This document shows, piece after piece, positions 62,775 to 64,000 of a stretch of 64,000 nt of DNA. The translations under genes were made by a program, and so were the position numbers. Position 1 is the stretch's first letter, and each line of letters begins with the position of its first letter. This stretch comes from Pseudanabaena minima (GTDB taxonomy: Bacteria; Cyanobacteriota; Cyanobacteriia; Pseudanabaenales; Pseudanabaenaceae). The stretch is taken from the NCBI RefSeq assembly GCF_051131155.1, contig NZ_CP159508.1, positions 1,240,001 through 1,304,000 on the forward strand, read 5' to 3'. Under the pieces are notes generated by a model, which saw only the letters and a program-made list of their open reading frames with translations, did no database searches and was not told the origin of the DNA.

Positions 62775-63926
62775 ATGAAAGTACTGGTAATTGGTGGCGA
62801 CGGTTATTGCGGATGGGCGACAGCTTTACATCTTGCCAATAAGGGATATGAAGTTGGAGTATTAGATAGCCTAGTTCGCCGACATTGGGACAATGAGTTA
62901 GGTGTTGCAACTCTTACACCGATCGCCTCTATTCAAGAGCGGATATATAAGTGGCAAGCTATTTCAGGTCAGAAAATTGATTTGTTTGTAGGTGACATCA
63001 CTAACTACGCATTTTTGCAGAGTACATTCCGTAGTTTTGAGCCTGATGCGCTGGTGCATTTTGGAGAACAGCGTTCAGCGCCATTCTCCATGATTGATCG
63101 CGAACATGCAGTCCTAACCCAAGTTAATAACGTGGTTGGCACGCTCAATTTACTGTATGCCATCAAAGAGCATAACCCTGACTGCCACCTAGTCAAACTG
63201 GGTACGATGGGCGAGTATGGCACTCCCAATATTGATATTGAAGAAGGCTATATCACCATCGAGCATAATGGGCGCAAAGACACCCTACCTTATCCCAAGC
63301 AGCCTGGAAGTTTCTACCATCTCAGCAAGGTTCACGATAGCCATAACATCCACTTTGCCTGTAAGACTTGGGGATTAAGAGCAACTGATCTGAACCAAGG
63401 CGTAGTCTATGGTGTGCTTACTGAAGAAACTGGCACTGATGAGTTACTAATTAATCGTCTTGATTATGATGGTGTATTTGGTACAGCCCTCAACCGTTTT
63501 TGTATCCAAGCAGCGATCGGACATCCTTTGACAGTTTATGGTAAGGGTGGACAAACTCGCAGTTTTCTGGATATTCGCGATACAGTGCGCTGTATTGAAC
63601 TAGCGATCGCGACACCAGCAGAGTCAGGTAAAATGCGTGTATTTAACCAATTTACTGAGCTTTTCTCGATTCGCGATCTAGCTTTTATGGTTCAGAAGGC
63701 TGGACAAACTCTTGGAATCAAAGTTGAAGTACACAATATTGACAATCCACGAGTTGAATTAGAGGAGCATTATTTCAATGCGAAAAACACCAATCTTCTC
63801 GACCTTGGTTTGCAACCTCACTTTTTATCTGATGCGCTAATCGACTCGTTACTCAACTTTGCCATCAAATATCGCGATCGCATTGACCAAAAGCAAATTT
63901 TACCAAAAGTAAAATGGCGAGCCTAG
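62775..63926 (+). CDS. sqdB: UDP-sulfoquinovose synthase
   Basis: A 383-residue NAD-dependent enzyme of the SDR family that makes UDP-sulfoquinovose from UDP-glucose and sulfite, for the thylakoid lipid SQDG. GGDGYCGW binds NAD, HFGEQRSAPFSM and TMGEYGTPNIDI are characteristic of SqdB, and the catalytic Y181-x3-K185 is in YHLSK. Length is normal. The stop is followed by a terminator. The sqdX partner is not in the window. Confidence 0.97.
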   Translation: MKVLVIGGDGYCGWATALHLANKGYEVGVLDSLVRRHWDNELGVATLTPIASIQERIYKWQAISGQKIDLFVGDITNYAFLQSTFRSFEPDALVHFGEQRSAPFSMIDREHAVLTQVNNVVGTLNLLYAIKEHNPDCHLVKLGTMGEYGTPNIDIEEGYITIEHNGRKDTLPYPKQPGSFYHLSKVHDSHNIHFACKTWGLRATDLNQGVVYGVLTEETGTDELLINRLDYDGVFGTALNRFCIQAAIGHPLTVYGKGGQTRSFLDIRDTVRCIELAIATPAESGKMRVFNQFTELFSIRDLAFMVQKAGQTLGIKVEVHNIDNPRVELEEHYFNAKNTNLLDLGLQPHFLSDALIDSLLNFAIKYRDRIDQKQILPKVKWRA

Positions 63927-63951
63927 TTGCCTAATGTAGCTGTCGTCAATT

Positions 63952-63993
63952 ACCCAAAAGGAAAGTAGTGGTGGTACTTTCCTTTTGGGTTTA
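63952..63993 (+). terminator. Terminator of sqdB
   Basis: A 16-bp perfect stem (ACCCAAAAGGAAAGTA, loop GTGGTGG) followed by TTTA, 25 bases after the sqdB stop. Confidence 0.85.
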
Positions 63994-64000
63994 GTCCCTG

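Noticed and set aside
1..64000. A CRISPR array or tRNA gene
   Set aside because: No regularly spaced repeat with unique spacers and no cloverleaf-like sequence with a CCA-type end was seen; the repeats are dispersed palindromes.

Overview
The window looks like chromosomal DNA of a filamentous, non-heterocystous cyanobacterium of the Pseudanabaena type. The evidence is the very frequent HIP1 octamer (GCGATCGC), a set of typically cyanobacterial genes (sqdB, DUF3084, DUF3143, a DevBC-type exporter, a cyanobacterial homocysteine-biosynthesis protein, asd-dapA-rnj in a row) and many intergenic hairpin repeats. The genus is an inference. No rRNA, tRNA, CRISPR array or prophage was seen.

Layout. 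0-2 kb: a HEPN toxin (HepT) overlapping a type I DNA methylase gene that has no hsdS or hsdR behind it. 2-7 kb: DevB/DevC exporter subunits without the DevA ATPase, then a RecB-like/DEDD nuclease. 7-15.5 kb: an unrecognised repeat-bearing protein, an SPFH protein, a lone sugar-binding lipoprotein, the HigBA toxin-antitoxin pair, an orphan antitoxin-like gene, a protein kinase and a small heme-utilisation-like protein. 15.6-17.6 kb: cysK and a hybrid wreck of two insertion sequences. 17.7-31.4 kb: mostly housekeeping (RNase J, lysine pathway, CdsA, prepilin peptidase, RNA methyltransferase, chorismate mutase) plus a large TPR protein with a nuclease-fold tail. 31.5-40.5 kb: an M1 peptidase, a phosphodiester glycosidase, an aldo/keto reductase, and a methionine/SAM pair (metK and the DUF39 homocysteine protein). 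40.5-49 kb is the main accessory stretch: an intact IS5 element, a giant DUF4157 (eCIS-core) protein, an exported lipoprotein with two NTF2-VOC units, a DUF1993 protein and an AAC(3)-I-like acetyltransferase. 49-64 kb: cbiT, rpiA, a photoactivated adenylyl cyclase (BLUF plus cyclase), a second kinase, purE, an aminotransferase, an HPt protein, arsS, moxR, DUF3084, a BMC-like protein and sqdB.

Working together. Photosensory cAMP signalling (BLUF-cyclase), two Ser/Thr kinases and a GAF and an HPt protein form a scattered signalling set. Sulfur, methionine and lysine metabolism is represented by cysK, metK, DUF39, asd, dapA and sqdB. Conflict functions are HepT/HsdM, HigBA, the orphan antitoxin and the TPR-nuclease-fold protein. 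The DUF4157 protein is the best candidate for a poorly described system.

Non-coding DNA is unusually rich in palindromes: at least six repeat families, several MITE-like, lie between genes and in several cases supply or overlap the stop codon of the neighbouring gene.
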